From Catonia carolina (Eukaryota > Arthropoda > Insecta > Hemiptera > Achilidae): DNA of 64,000 bases. The notes under the pieces are model-generated. The model was not told where the DNA came from. It ran no database searches and saw only the letters and a program-made list of their open reading frames with translations. The position numbers and the translations under genes were made by a program. The DNA is taken from the NCBI GenBank assembly GCA_035578175.1, contig JAQMRL010000001.1, positions 57,249,553 to 57,313,552 of the forward strand. The letters are read 5' to 3'. Positions 34,766-47,915 of the stretch are shown here, piece after piece; the first letter of the stretch is position 1, and each line of letters opens with the position of its first letter.

Positions 34766-37700
34766 TTCCGATGTGAATCGATGAAAAAGTAAATTATTTT
34801 TTCTTTACTAAAGGATTTTAACGAAAACCGTTATTCCTTTTTATATGATAACAAAAACCTCCCCCATATCTGTCTTGTTATGCATAAAATTTTTATTTTA
34901 ATGGACAAAATTTTGTGTTTATTCGTTTGAATTGCCGTACATAATAAATATTTTTATATATGTGAAACGTTTTAATTATACCACAAAATCACAAAAGAAC
35001 ACTAAAAATCTAATTGTGTATTTTCATTTGTGTGTCCCGTAGTAGGTTTATGTAGCGTTTATGTTAAGTATTAAATAATTGTGTCCTATATTAGAGTCAA
35101 CAAAAAAAAAAGAGAAAAGCTGCTTTTAGGTTAGTCTTACACACATTTTCCATATTTTACTTTTTTGCCATGTTAGTTATATTTACCAGAAAAAGAGGGA
35201 TGTTTTCCTTTGTTTAGGGCTCATTTTGTAGTGGTTTGTTCAGTGACAAAGAGAATAATCTTTTTACCGTTCTATGCATTCTGAACAAGCACAATGTGTT
35301 ACTTTTAACAAACTGAAATTAGGGTTTGCCGCAAAATATTTATGTTTATTTTCATACTAAAGGATAAAACGCTAATTTGTTGACTACAGAGTTAGAATGT
35401 ATTATTTTCTTTTTCACTAAGAGTGTTTCCTCTTCTTACAAATACTTTATTAAAATATAAACATTGATTAACACAATTAACAGGATAAAAATTCTGTCTA
35501 TGTTCATAATATATTTCACATGGTATACTCGTATTATTGCAACTTGTTTTATCATCTTCAGCCCTGCAAATTTATTTTCTAAACTTATTAAATTGTAGTA
35601 AGCGTAAAATACCAGTTGGTGTACTTTTATTTTAAACAGAGTTTTATTTTCTGCATAGGGATAATTTTAGACCACTTGAAATGACTGGATATTTCCGAAA
35701 GCTCTTTATACAACCCGTATTTGTTCACTGCAGGCTTTTCTCCTTTCTTCTAGCCACCCGGTGTTCTGTTTTTGCACTTGAAGGAAGCCCGTCAGTTCAG
35801 TAATTTGTTATCTGAATTTGGTTTGAATCGTAAGGTTTTCTCGGTTAACTCCAGTTTTCTCAATATTCTATCTACTTCTTTGAACCACTTATCCGACGCC
35901 TTAAATCTATTTTTAGCGAATTAAAAATATATTTTGTCATTCTTTCTATACCGTTGTTAATCGAATTTTTATCTAATTTCCTAGTAGCTTCCATTAATTG
36001 TTGTTTTTTGTTGAAGTTCACTTTTTCTCGTCTTGGTAACCTAAAGAAATATTTTTTGTGATAATGTTAATTACAATTATACTGTCTTGGCTTTCTACTG
36101 TCTTCGGACTCAATATCTTGCGGATTATTTTTCTCTAAAATTTCTTTGCTTCTCTCAGACTAGCATTCTTGGTTATTTTTAAACTTGCTTATGTAGAGAC
36201 ACACAGGTTTTACAAATGAATAGCTTATATTCAAAACAATTTAATTCTTTTTTTTATTTCTTATGACTACTTCATTTGTAATGACTGATTTATTTTATTT
36301 CTAGTGACTGTTTTTCAGTCTGGAACCTAGTATGTAAAACCATTTGGTTAAAATGCATGGTGATAGATAATTCCCAAAACAAACCTTCTATATATTTTGA
36401 AAAATAGATTTTTGGTGCCATTGACAAAATTTATGTATCTGGATTTAACTTGTTTGTAATCAAAGCTCTTCACATTTATCCTGAATAATTGTATGAATAT
36501 TTTAAAACTGTCTACTGATCTACTATTAAATTCAATATAAAGTGAATTTTGCGTGTTGAATACTTTGTAAGTATGACTTCTTCATAAATTTTGTGATACA
36601 AATGAAAAGAGATTCATTTTCATCCATTATTGTATTCACAATTGAACAGAATTTTATTCAATAAATAACGCATGAGAATAACAGTAATATAAAACAAAAT
36701 GCACTTATCAAAGAGCTAATGAGAAATATTTAATATATCCAACTGAGTTGTGGTTAAGAAGCAAGCACTTTAACATAATGATTACTCAAATGCATATTTT
36801 AAATTGTAAAATAGCAACACAAGTCTAGTGGAATTTTCATATAACACAATATATTAGGGTAATAAACCGTAAGTTTTGTAGAAGATGTTTGAAATTAGTA
36901 TTTACACTCTTTAACGGTTTTCTCAGGGGAATTACTTTTGTTTTCTATGAAGTAACTTAACCTTTCTCTTAGACTCAGATGTCAGCATTAAGTTTTAATA
37001 AAGTGTTTTTACCTTTTTTACACAATAGTACGTGATTAATATGAAGTAAATGAAATATATATTTAAGTCCATCTACTCCCATTGGTTCACTCAATATTTT
37101 ATTTAAGATCATAAACGTATTGCAACAATAAAACCTAATATTATTCGCATCAAGATTGAAAGAAAATACGAAATTGAAATCTTTTGTGTTACATATTTTC
37201 CTCTACTGATTTATATTGTTATCTGATTGAAGGCAACAAAAAAAATTAATGATATATTATTTATTTCAAAAAGCATAAAGGTATTTCAACAATCAACGTG
37301 TAAAACCATACCAATTCTTATCTTCATGGTCTACAAATTAACTATTTATATTTTGTCGTCATAGGAACGAAACTCACTTTTCGAAATTTTTTTTGTAGAC
37401 AACTTCTTTGATATGGTGGAAATTTTGTCTAGAATTTTAAATAAAACTAGTTGTATTGAAAAAAAATCAATATTCTATTCAATATTATTTTTGCTTTCTT
37501 GAATTTTAGTTTAGAGAACGGTGTATAAAGAATAATGCAAAAAAGTCGTCCACATTTAATATGTCCATTTTTTTTAACTAATCTTTTTGTCAACGGCATG
37601 TTAGGCTATATTCAATGTTGGCTACATGGACGGACCGTTAACGCAGAACATACATATCAACTATAAGCAATGCATATTAAATAACAGACAGTTTTACCAA

Positions 37701-39520
37701 CTTTTCGACAAGCAATCAAAATTACCTGACTTGAAACTCTAATTTTGGAAGTCAATTTTTCAACCAATCTAAATATTTGGTATTGACACTTACGGTAAAG
37801 TAAATCTTTCGGTTTATTTTACGAATATAACGTTTACAAAGTAAATTTTTGCCACTCAATAATAATTCACGCGTTCCTTACGTTAACAACACATTTCTAA
37901 CATTGTGGCTAGTGTAACATCGAAACTAACATAAAAATCATCATACTCAGGTAATACGGAACATAAATATTTCCAAACGATTAGAAATCGCTAAAAGACG
38001 ACTGAAACGCCAATATAATAGAGTCACGTTTCATTAACACAACTCTTTTTTTCTAACATCTGAGAATACTTACAATCAGTTTAAAAAAAACAAAAACTAT
38101 GAGTAAATAGCATGAACGGGAAAACAACTCTAGTAGTAGAAATTTAATTCAAAACTTTATTATTTAACTGTATATTGAATAAATATACTAGTATTCAATA
38201 CATCCGTGATTAATTGACTGAAAAGTACAATGTTAATAAATTTTAAATGAGAATTTTAAATATCTTTTAACAACAATATAAATCATAGTTTCCGTTTCAT
38301 ACTTATCTCAATACATTAACTTCAAACTAAGACTGATGTAGTTTGAAACAATGCGAATAAGACAATAAGACATAAAGACTATTATCCTATTGTGTAGTAT
38401 TTATTATAGCTACACTGCTTGGTTAAGGCAATATTCTAAAATAAAAGATATAGTTGTTAAGAATAGAAAATTTTATGTTCAATGACTATTGTCTACTGTT
38501 TGTTTAACCATGAAAAATTAACTTGGTTCTTATTGATAATGACATAGGAGTGGGAGTGATATTAACATCGTTTCGCCGATAATACATTCAACACTACGCC
38601 AACTGAACTTCATAAAACGAAAAAAATATGTACAAGTATGTATATTTTTAAATACTTTCAGCCTACATTTTTTACTTAAAATAAGTTATGTAAAAAATTC
38701 TTATCGGTAATGTAGTCAGGAAAAGAGATCGTTAAAAATTTTCAAACATAGAGATATCTTTACTGTTTTTAAATTTCCTTACTAGGCTATTGGAACTGTA
38801 AAAGGTCTTGAATGATTAGTTATCTTTCTACATTTTTTTCTTCCTGAAATAGAAACATTAGCTATGATTCTAAAAAAGTTATTATAAAACTTAGAAGGAT
38901 AATATATATTTCTCTTTTAAAACCCAGGAACTTGTTTTATCCAAATTTTAACTACATAATTAAATTGTTTGTGTTTTCTCTCTGTTTGTTCCAGTAGAAT
39001 GAAACTCGACGGTATCTACAACATACTCTTATTAAAGATAAGGTAAAATCGTGTTTTTTTTCTCTGAGTAAAACTGGCTAAATTTCACAGTCTTGACTAT
39101 GGTCAATTTCTGGCCGGTTACGTATGAAAAGAGATTGTTTTAACGTATCTCAACTTGGGTCTTCCAGCTTTAATGTATAGTTCAGAGTTTTGACCCTACT
39201 TGCTCAACAGATATCAAAATAAGAGGCCACTTACATTACATTGTTAAGAACTTTTAGCCAAAGGTCGATTTTTCAAGCATAAGGTAAATTACGATATTAG
39301 ACATGTAATGTGCCAGCAGTGATTTTATCATGAACAGAAGTAAAATTATTGTTCATTTTTCATTGTCATTTTTTTGTGTTTAATTTTTATTACGGTACTC
39401 TATATTGAGCTGCACTATTTCCGTATATAATATTTAAATAGTGGTGGGGAGTTTCGCTTTAAGGAGAAAAGGTACCTAGTGGTATATTCTCCGTTTATAA
39501 GTATGGGTATTATCCGTTAT
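34766..39520. other. Mostly featureless; coding-like minus-strand stretch at 35560-36060
   Basis: Between about 36060 and 35740 the minus strand reads FRLPRREKVNFNKKQQLMEA, TRKLDKNSINNGIERMTKYI and, after a frame change, ASDKWFKEVDRILRKLELTE. This is a longer run of plausible coding sequence than the base composition would predict. It ends in stops. I do not recognise the family; a LINE linker or ORF1 region is one possibility. Nothing is supported in the remainder. Confidence 0.35.
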
Positions 39521-40330
39521 TTAGGCCAAGAGGTCTCTAATCCATTTCCGCTTTAGACGTCGCACAGGTGGGAAGTTCCGTATAGCTAGATCAGGGGCTA
39601 GTTGGTTTGGATTGTCATCTAGTCATTCGTGAAATTCACTAAACAAGGACGCGGTTAGCCCCTTTACTGTCGGAATTTTGAAATCATCGTGGAAGGTTTT
39701 ATTGCTTTCATAAAAAGGATCATCAGATGCAAGTCTTAAGAATTTTTATTGAAAGGCCTGGATCGACTTTAAATTGCTCGCTGCCGCTACTCCAAAGAGC
39801 TGGACACCATAAATCCAGATTGGTCTCAAAAGGGTTTTGTACATTAAAATTTTGGAACGGAGGTTCGATTTTGATAGAGGGTTAATTAAGCAGAAGAGTA
39901 GCTTCTGGCTGCGGTTATGTTCTAAACGTTTTGTAAGCTGATGATGCTTCCAAGTTGTCGCCTGTCAAGCCATAAGCCAAGATATCGCACCACTCTGGGT
40001 TGGTCGATATGAGTGTTTTTCAGCATCACAGGTGGACAAGTTTAATGCCGTAAGGTGAACGTAACCTTATTGTCATTTGTTGTGAATAACAAAAGAACAA
40101 ACGTCCAAACCAGTGTTCATTTTTAAAAGCCAACCGGACAACATGGTATTGGATGACTTTGGAAGTGACAGGCATCTTCTTCCAACTTCTAGAAAGTAGC
40201 AGATTGCCAGGTTTGAAGTTGGAAGAGGACAGGAGATACAATACTTATTTCTTATAATGAACTCTTGACGTTTATAAGCAAATAGACGTGTGGTATGTTT
40301 GGATGAAACGTAGTAGTCTTTTTTTTCGAA
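39521..40330 (-). pseudogene. Jockey-clade LINE, C-terminal third of ORF2
   Basis: Read from about 40090 on the minus strand: VTFTLRH, a stop, TCPPVMLKNT, then VVRYLGLWLDRR, LLFCLINPLSKSNLRSKILM, YKTLLRPIWIYGVQLFGVAA and ASNLKSIQAFQ. After one stop come KFLRLASDDPFYESNKTFHD and DFKIPTVKGLTASLF, and the end is RRLKRKWIRDLLA with TAA at 39521-39523. This is the full ordered C-terminal signature of Jockey ORF2. Weaker similarity (CPLPTSNLAICYF, LSGWLLKMN) continues up to about 40330 in shifted frames. Catalytic RT motifs are missing or eroded. It has only a few stops and is among the better preserved Jockey remnants here. Confidence 0.85.
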
Positions 40331-40395
40331 CATTAGTACAAAGTAAGTTTACTTCATTAAGGGTCATTATACTTTTATTAATTTAACTACTTTTA

Positions 40396-40735
40396 CGGCT
40401 TAAACTTTAAACTACTGAACAACAAACTACGTATTTACAAAGCTATATTCAAACCAATATCGAAGTTTGCAATACAGTCACGGAAGACCAATTCTAACAA
40501 GGAAATACTCCAACCAAACATGTTTTTACGTTTAATCACAGGTGCACCTTGATATATATCAAATAAAATAATATACACAAACCTGAAATAAGTGACAGCT
40601 AAACGAAACAAATACGATACTTAATATCAGAGAAGATTGGAATCGTAGTCAAGGTATCTTGCAATGAATTTACTGCACAGCTCGGACACCAAAGACTATT
40701 ATAGCGCAAGTAACCAACCAACTTGTATTAACCAA
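40396..40735 (+). pseudogene. Jockey-clade LINE C-terminal fragment, opposite strand
   Basis: The plus strand reads LNNKLRIYKAIFKPISKFAI, NSNKEILQPNMFLRLITGAP, a stop, YISNKIIYTNLK, and then near 40660 NEFTAQLGHQRLL. These match the LxLKLLIYKxIxKPIWxYxIQ, LRLITGAPWYVSN and NELAxQL blocks of Jockey proteins. It faces the opposite way to the fragment ending at 40330 and differs from it in sequence, so it is a separate insertion from another subfamily. Stops make it non-functional. Confidence 0.8.
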
Positions 40736-42560
40736 ATCTTCCACACTCATTACATTGCATTTGTACACTAAAATGTACAATTCACTAAATTATCAACAAT
40801 TTATAATTAATACATTTTTACTGAATAAAAAAAGAAGTGTCTTTACAGGGCGATCACTTCATTCAAGAGACAATACAAAGTGATTTATCTGCTTAATGTT
40901 CTAAGTTTAAGTAGTACAGATTTTAGATTCACTGTGTAAATAAAAATGAATTATCTTGTAAGGAAGAAACTCAGTGAAAAAAGTAAACTTGATTCAATCC
41001 CTTGTCAAATATCGCAAAGCACTTATTAAACGTAATCAGTGCAATGATTTATTATTAAAAAAATTAATTCCCATTTAAAACTTATTATTTTTAGTTTTGT
41101 TATTTCCAAGTGAATGAATAAATATTTCTGATTATTCAATCTCCTGCGTTAAAACCAACAAAGTTTGGTTACATCTGGTAAAATGTACTGTACAAACATA
41201 TATATTTTGGTATTATTTATTATTTATTTCTACTTGCTTTTTTCTGAAAAGTCAGCATTGTGTATTCTACATGGAAAGTAAGGAAAAAGCTTAAAGAATA
41301 AGTTGTTCCACGTTCTAACGATTTATTTCACTCGATTACCTTCTCTTTACGTATTTCCTTGTTGGTAAAATAATACACTCGTGCTTATGTTAAGGTTATA
41401 ATTACACGCACTTTTAAATTAAGCAGCAATGATTTCTGATTAAGTGCTATTGAGAAAATGTATTGTGAAACACCCAAATGACTTTCTTTTGCTCTTTACT
41501 TAGTATTTATTGATAAGTTGGTGATTATTACATTACCACACAGTAATTCCGATTAAAAAGTCTATTAATCTAGATAAAACCTTAAAAATAACTATAAATG
41601 AGTTTCCTTTCGTGTTCTGAAATTATAAAGTTTGATCTGAAACAATGGTGAATTAAATTTAATCCCAGGGCTATTACATTTTAGCAGGGAATCGGCACAG
41701 TCATTGCAGAAAGATTCTTTTGTGACAAATTTCTTGATTATTTTGAATCCCCTAATTCGAGTGATTTTCAAAATTACTAAACTTGCGACATGTTTTAAAA
41801 CTTAATATACCTCAGAAAGATTCCTTAAAGAGATATTTTAAAAGTTTTCTAAATTCCCGGGAAGGTTCATATGTGAATGAATTTTATACTGTATAATTTG
41901 TTGTAAGTTATAGTGAAGTATTAAGTTCGTAATGTACAGAAGGCACTATATTATTAATCGAAAATCTGTTTTATATTTTGTAAAATATGTATTTTATGTG
42001 GGCAAGTTTTATCAAATCCCAAAAAACTGAACTCTACGTGCCTAGTAGGTCTTATGGCAGTCATGTAAAGTATACATTTTTGTGGTATGTTTGATTTGGG
42101 TTTAGATAATATAAATACTTTATGAGTTTGTGCCAAGTTTCAGTCTCTTATGTAATTTTTTTAGTAACTTATATTAAAACTATTATTTTATAATCCGGTA
42201 AAAATTTAACTATAACTAAATAAATTTTATCATTATAAAATAAATCTAAATGGAGATTATTTCCACAGGTACAACTACAATTTTAAAATCGATTTTACTT
42301 TCGGATTAAGTTAATTTTCAATTTTTATCTGTATGGTAAGAACGAAATTCATGTCTTATTGTTAGCTAACTAAAAAAAATAAATACATTTTTGGCGTTGA
42401 TAGTCTTTAATTAAAATTTTAAAACTTTTAGTCTGTAGTAATGATCTATGTTAAACTAAATGTTAATTGCCAAAGGGTTTTGATGACGGTACAAAAATAC
42501 CACAAACAACTAAACTTGTTGTTCATACTTGCAAATATTTTCCAGCTTATTTTTTTTTCT
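40736..42560. other. No recognisable feature
   Basis: AT-rich. No repeat family of the window and no coding motif seen. Confidence 0.45.
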
Positions 42561-42569
42561 TTCGGTCCT

Positions 42570-43510
42570 AATTTAATCTCTCCTGCAGGGTTTCTGGATG
42601 TCACTCAAGCTTTTGACATAGTTTGGGGTTCAGATCTCTTACACAAACTATAATAAGTATTACTTTTTACTCACCACCTTTTCATTAATTCCTTCCTAAG
42701 TAACAGATTCTTCATAGAATAGACTGATTTAACTCTTTCATCCTGCTGAAGTTTATCTTTTATTAGCTGGTGTGCCTCAGGAAGCAATATTAGTCCCACT
42801 TCTATATTCTTTATTACTTCAAACATGCCAAATTTATCTCAGTGCTACCCTCACTGCTACTTACTTTGAAGAAACAGCGATATTAGCTCGAGATCAAAAC
42901 CCTTTACACTAACACTCCAACATCATCTCAATCTCTTACACTAATGGTGTGAAACAGCAAAACTAAAACTTAATACGGGCACATCTCCCCACATAACTTT
43001 GAAACGCTTAGTGCCTACCAGTTATAAATAGACAATCAACCTCGCACAAAGAGAGATACTGTCAAATGTCTCAGTCTGACTTTTAAAAACGACTGACTTG
43101 GAGCATATATAGTAAACCAAGTTTATTACTAAATTCCAGTTTTACATTCGCTTCTCCATTAACGATTCAGATTACCGGTCGCACAAAAATTAAGCATCTT
43201 GTTCTCTTTTGAAACCTATATGGAGTTAAATTTGGAGGCTTCCAAGTTTATGATTCAACGAAACATTCTAATTTACCACAAATTCAGACATTTCAGTCTA
43301 AAAAATTACGCCTTATAATATAAGCACTTCTTCACGTTAGAAATTAAACCTAACAAACTCATTTACAAATACCTTTTGTCCACAGTTCCATCAAAAAACC
43401 TACACAAACGCTTTAACAAGTCACATGAGTACAATAATCAACTTGTATGTTCACTTTACACGTTACATCTACCAGTGAATTTCGCAAGACGCTAGATTGG
43501 AGTTAAGTTA
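42570..43510 (+). pseudogene. Decayed Jockey LINE RT to C-terminus
   Basis: It begins GFLDVTQAFDIVWGSDLLHK, matching RT motif A (xLDVxxAFDxVWHxGLL) with the catalytic Asp still encoded. It continues through FINSFLSNRFF and a degraded GVPQGSxLSPxLF region at about 42770-42810. Then come LQHHLNLLH, KLKLNTGTSPHITL, YSKPSLLLNSSFTFASPLT and PQIQTFQSKKLRLII, in the standard Jockey order, ending near 43510. Numerous stops and frame changes are present. It is the most extensive Jockey remnant in the window in terms of domains covered. Confidence 0.8.
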
Positions 43511-44424
43511 ATTTAATGAATAAAACTTGAGTAAAAAAAGTTATTAAAAAGTGTCGTAACCACAAATTTCTTGGGGAAGCACCAATGAAAGCCCTAACCC
43601 TCCCGTGTTTGACATGTCAAATCAACTTTATCAACATAACTATAAAATGTACTTGTAACGTTTCTATAGTTTTGAACGAATGATTAACCCTTCAGTTTTT
43701 TAATGGAATTTCAGATCAACTGACCAACCAACTGGGTTTAAATTTTTTTACATCAGTCGTATTTTGCTGTGTAAACTGATTCTGCAGTTTTATAGGCTAC
43801 CATTTTTTTTGTATTTAAGAATAACTCCATAGAGTTTAATCAAATAAAAGAAACTGATACTTGGTACAAAACTAATAATATTTGCGTGATGTAGCCTATT
43901 TACTTTTTTGCGATTAAATAAACAATTTCAGAGGGAAAATTGTTTCCAACTTTGTTTACAGTGAGATAATTAATACACACTCAAACAAGTGTTGTAAAAT
44001 TAATAATAATATCAATATCGTGTAATACAATATTGTAGCAATAGTAAATTAAAATTACGTCCCACAATGAAATATTTGTCGACGACATGAAGATAGGACG
44101 CCTGCAGCAATACACGATGTATTTAATATCCTTTATGTGATTTGTAAACAGATTTGTCTATTGTATTCCAGATGTTCTGAGTTGGCATTTGCTACCTCAA
44201 ACATCACTTGCTGCTAGCCTTTGGCTATATGAGAAACCACTGTAATAGAGTAATAGGACAAGCACTTTTCGTCTGAAACACAGAATTACACTATTTACTC
44301 ACGTAAGTAACCATTTATTACACAACAGTTAGTTACATTCACAATTTTAAAGGTCGAATAAGACGATTAGATGTTAAATTGTATAAAGGAAAATTTAATT
44401 GATTTAACGTGTCCATTGTAACTT
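43511..44424. other. No recognisable feature
   Basis: AT-rich sequence between the Jockey remnant and repeat family C. Nothing supported. Confidence 0.45.
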
Positions 44425-44990
44425 TGTTACAACTCCTTATTGTAATATGGCAAATTTACTGGACATCTGGAGTTGTTTATTTTTTGAGTCTATTAAAATA
44501 ATAAACATCTCCAGCTGATTGAAAAATTAATACTTTAAAATTATTTTATTCACATTGACAAAATTATTTAAAAGAGTTATTTATTTTAGTTACTAGGCAA
44601 CTAAAGAAGAAGAAAAGATTTTGTACAAATTATTTTAGTGAGGGACAAGATGGCGAACCGAATAGGCAGGTCCCTCATTCGCTCAGTAATAATGGTTATT
44701 CTCATTCGATCTTTAACTAATAGTGGTAAAATATAATTATGTAAGGTTCATAAATACTAAAAGAGACATTAATTATTTTAATCTAAAAGAACTGTGAGTA
44801 TCTGAAAGCTATTAAGAGTAGACACATAAAAAACAACAACAATAATAATTCACTGTTAAGTTTGAAATAAATATATACATGTTTGTCGAAGAATAAATAA
44901 AATAACAATCTTTTAAACGAATTGCCGTGATCATTATTACTTAGATAAAAAATATAAAATAATAGCAATAAAGAAAAGTTTTCTTTAAAA
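44425..44990 (-). repeat. Interspersed repeat family C, copy 3 (minus strand)
   Basis: The reverse complement carries the landmarks TTATTATTGTTGTTGTTTTT, GAATGAGGGACCTGCC, GTTGCCTAGTAACTA, CAATCAGCTGGAGATGTTTA and AACAACTCCAGATGTCCAGT. This copy shows an internal inverted repeat, GAGGGAC with GTCCCTC about 20 bases away, and an extra duplication-like GAATGAGAATAACC. The 3' stem CTGGAGATGTTTATT / AATAAACAACTCCAG pairs at 14 of 15 positions. Confidence 0.8.
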
Positions 44991-46842
44991 TGGGCATTCT
45001 CTTGTGTGAGGAATGAGTGATCACACTACAAATATTCAATCTCTTATGAGAAGATAATATAATTATTCTTTCAAATTTTTCAATTCCTGTTTGGAAGAAA
45101 TTTAGTTCTTTTTCATTATATTCAAATACTCATAAATTTCTTATGTACGTTTTAAATTAAAATTCACATGTTTTACATAGATAATTTACTATTTTTCCTT
45201 AACGAGTAAGTTATAAAATTCTTAATAAAAATTGCATTCGTATGGCATTAAAAAAAATTAGGCCGGTAAGTATTTGATGAAAATAATATATTTTTCTATC
45301 TTTATTGTAAAGATTATAAAAATAACCCCATGTTATTATCAACTACATAAGCGCAAAGGCCGTGGAAGACTGACAAAATGTCAGCTGGAGTTCTGTGGAA
45401 CATGGTAAAAGCGAAATGGAAAGCTTACACCTGACCTCGGCTGCTATTGACTAAATCTAATGTTTGTAGTTTTTTGGTCGTACGTCTATAGAGTTCATGA
45501 GTTATTGTTTGACGTGGTGGTGGAAAATTGTTCCATGGAAACATATCCTAGATTCGCATAGTTTTAATTTTGTGGCGCTCAAATTAGAAATTTAGTTTTG
45601 ATAAGTTCAAAAGAGTTAGAAATGAATATCATATATTGTTGCGGAGATTTTCAATGTGGTAGGTTTGTCTACTCCATGATTTTCGAAATCTTTTTAAGTT
45701 AGAAAACTGTATCACTAATAAATTTTTAAAAGTTCGTTTGGGTGTCTGTGAAACGTAATCGAATGTAAATTGTTTTAGTTATGTCTGTAACAAGAGGTAA
45801 CTTTGTATAATTATGAAGTGTTACATTTGAGACATAAAATGAACCTCCAGCTGTGAAATCTTTGTGTAATAATTGTCAGTAGAATTCGTAAAGCGTAACG
45901 ACCGGAAGTTGCTAGTTAAAATATAAATGTAGACCTACATTAACCATTTTGTATTAATTTTATTTGAATACATTCAATTTTGTAGCTTTTAAATTATTTT
46001 TTGTGAAAGAAACTTTATTTAATTCCATATTCAATTTTTAAGAAAGTAATAAATTATAAAGTTTAATTCTAAAATATAATAAAAAATAAATATATATATA
46101 CAATAGAGTAAATTCAAGTAGAATGGGAACCATATGGTTCTTCTTTTGTGTAAGTTATTTTATTAATTTGTTTTCTTTAAGATTTACTAGACAGAAAAAG
46201 AAGATCGACAAGATAGTTTTAAACTTTCAACTTCAACTCCTATATACTAACAAAAACGACAGCGATGGATTGTATTACACTGTACAAGATAAGATAACAA
46301 GGCAATCTAATGTAAAAGAAAATTCTTTTGATTATAAAGTTTAAACACGATGCACAAGTTAACAACATAAAAAGCGGTTCTTGAAGATTTTAAATAAAAA
46401 ATCGAAATTGAATAAAAAGTTCTGAAATTTTATCCAATAATTCTTAGGAAATGAAAGGAATTATTATCAACTTTCATAAGAGAATCTATTTTTTATTACG
46501 TGTTTTAATGATTATAAATTTATAGGCTATGTGGTTAGTAAATATCTCACAGGACATTAAAATACGTTGTATTTTTTGACAATGCTTATTTTTATTAGTT
46601 TTTTTTAAAATAAATGTCTACTGTATTACAGAACTTCTTCGTAATTTACTATAAATAATATTAAAAATCCCAATTTTCACTTATTAGATTAAATTTTGTT
46701 TTTGTGTGGTAATGCCAATAAAAACATTTTAGCATAATGTTGTAATTGAACTTATATCTACAAGTGGTTAATGAAGGTTTTTATTGTTTTATGTTAGTTA
46801 GAAGAAAAATTTCAAAAATAGTTACAAAAAATAGTTCTGTTT
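44991..46842. other. No supported feature; very weak LINE-tail hint at 45345-45440
   Basis: Near 45350 the plus strand reads RKGRGRLTKCQLEF, which could be an eroded GRPRKxW LINE ending but is too short to call. The rest is AT-rich. A 73-codon frame at 46123-46344 begins with a hydrophobic run and has no recognisable motif. Confidence 0.35.
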
Positions 46843-47160
46843 CTTATCACATTGTCAGCCAATTATATGACTGAACTATTTAAGAACAAAAGAGGTAGAG
46901 GTGTAAAAGACACTAGTCAGAGCTATCTCCTCTGAGAGTAATAAATTTTACTATGCAGCCAGACACTGTATAGAATGAAGTGAAGGTGGCATTTGCAGCG
47001 TAGAAAGTGAACGCTTTTTGGAGGGCCTGGCATGCTGATAAGGATACGTTTTAACTCAGTGAGTAAAGCAATAATAAACCACCTCACTCCTCGTTTTTAC
47101 TTAGTAAAACCTTCAGAGGTTCAAACCAGCCTTTCGGCTAGTAGTGACCTAAACAACAAT
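46843..47160 (-). repeat. Interspersed repeat family B, copy 2
   Basis: The reverse complement of the unit at 8146-8545. It includes CAGCCTTTCGGCTAGTAG, GCATGCTGATAAGGATACG, GAGGTAGAGGTGTAAAAGAC and GTTCTGTTTCTTATCACAT. It lacks the outer CTCCACCTG end seen in the first copy. Confidence 0.8.
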
Positions 47161-47394
47161 GCCTGTAAGTAAGACTTGGTTTGGCTAAGCCGAGCCAATA
47201 ATTGAAATAAATTAACTTCTAAAAATACTTTCCAGAATTAACAATTTCTAAACTAATAAAACGTTGTAAAAGATTAAATTATACTCCCCGCAAGCTGGAT
47301 GCCAATTTGAAAGAATTAATAATTAAATTAGTAAACAATTTGAACATTACTAAATGATCATCATGCAAACACGTATGTTATGTTTGTAGCGTAA

Positions 47395-47915
47395 TTATTG
47401 AATCTCGTTTTAAATAATAATTATCATAAGTAATAATAATCATCACAGACAATTCATTTAAAAGATAGTTATTCTTATTTATTCTTCAACAAACATATAT
47501 ATATTTATTTTAAACTTAAGAGCGAATTATTGTTGTTGTTGTTTTTAATACGTCTACTATTCAATAGCTTCCAGATAATCACAGTTATTTAAAAGTAGAA
47601 TGATTAGTGTCTCTTTAACATTATGAACTTTGTATTCATTATTATGCATTCACGTTTACTATTAATTATATTTTTATTAGTATTTGTTAAGACTGAATGA
47701 GGGACCCACTCGTTTGGTTTGGCCTCCAGTCCCCCATTAAAATATTTTACAATTCTCTTTTCTTCTTCTTAGTTGCCTAGTAACCATACTTTTGTTATTG
47801 AAATCAAATAATTCTATTAATATATTTATTTTAATCAGCTGGAGATATCTATTTTTATTTCAATAGACTCAAAAATAAACAACTCCAGGTGTCCAGTAAA
47901 TTTGTCATACTACAA
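47395..47915 (+). repeat. Interspersed repeat family C, copy 2
   Basis: Very similar to 31677-32195 over its whole length, from TATTGAATCTCG to TTTGTCATACTACAA, with scattered substitutions and small indels. Both copies end within a few bases of each other, which fixes the family's approximate ends. Confidence 0.85.
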
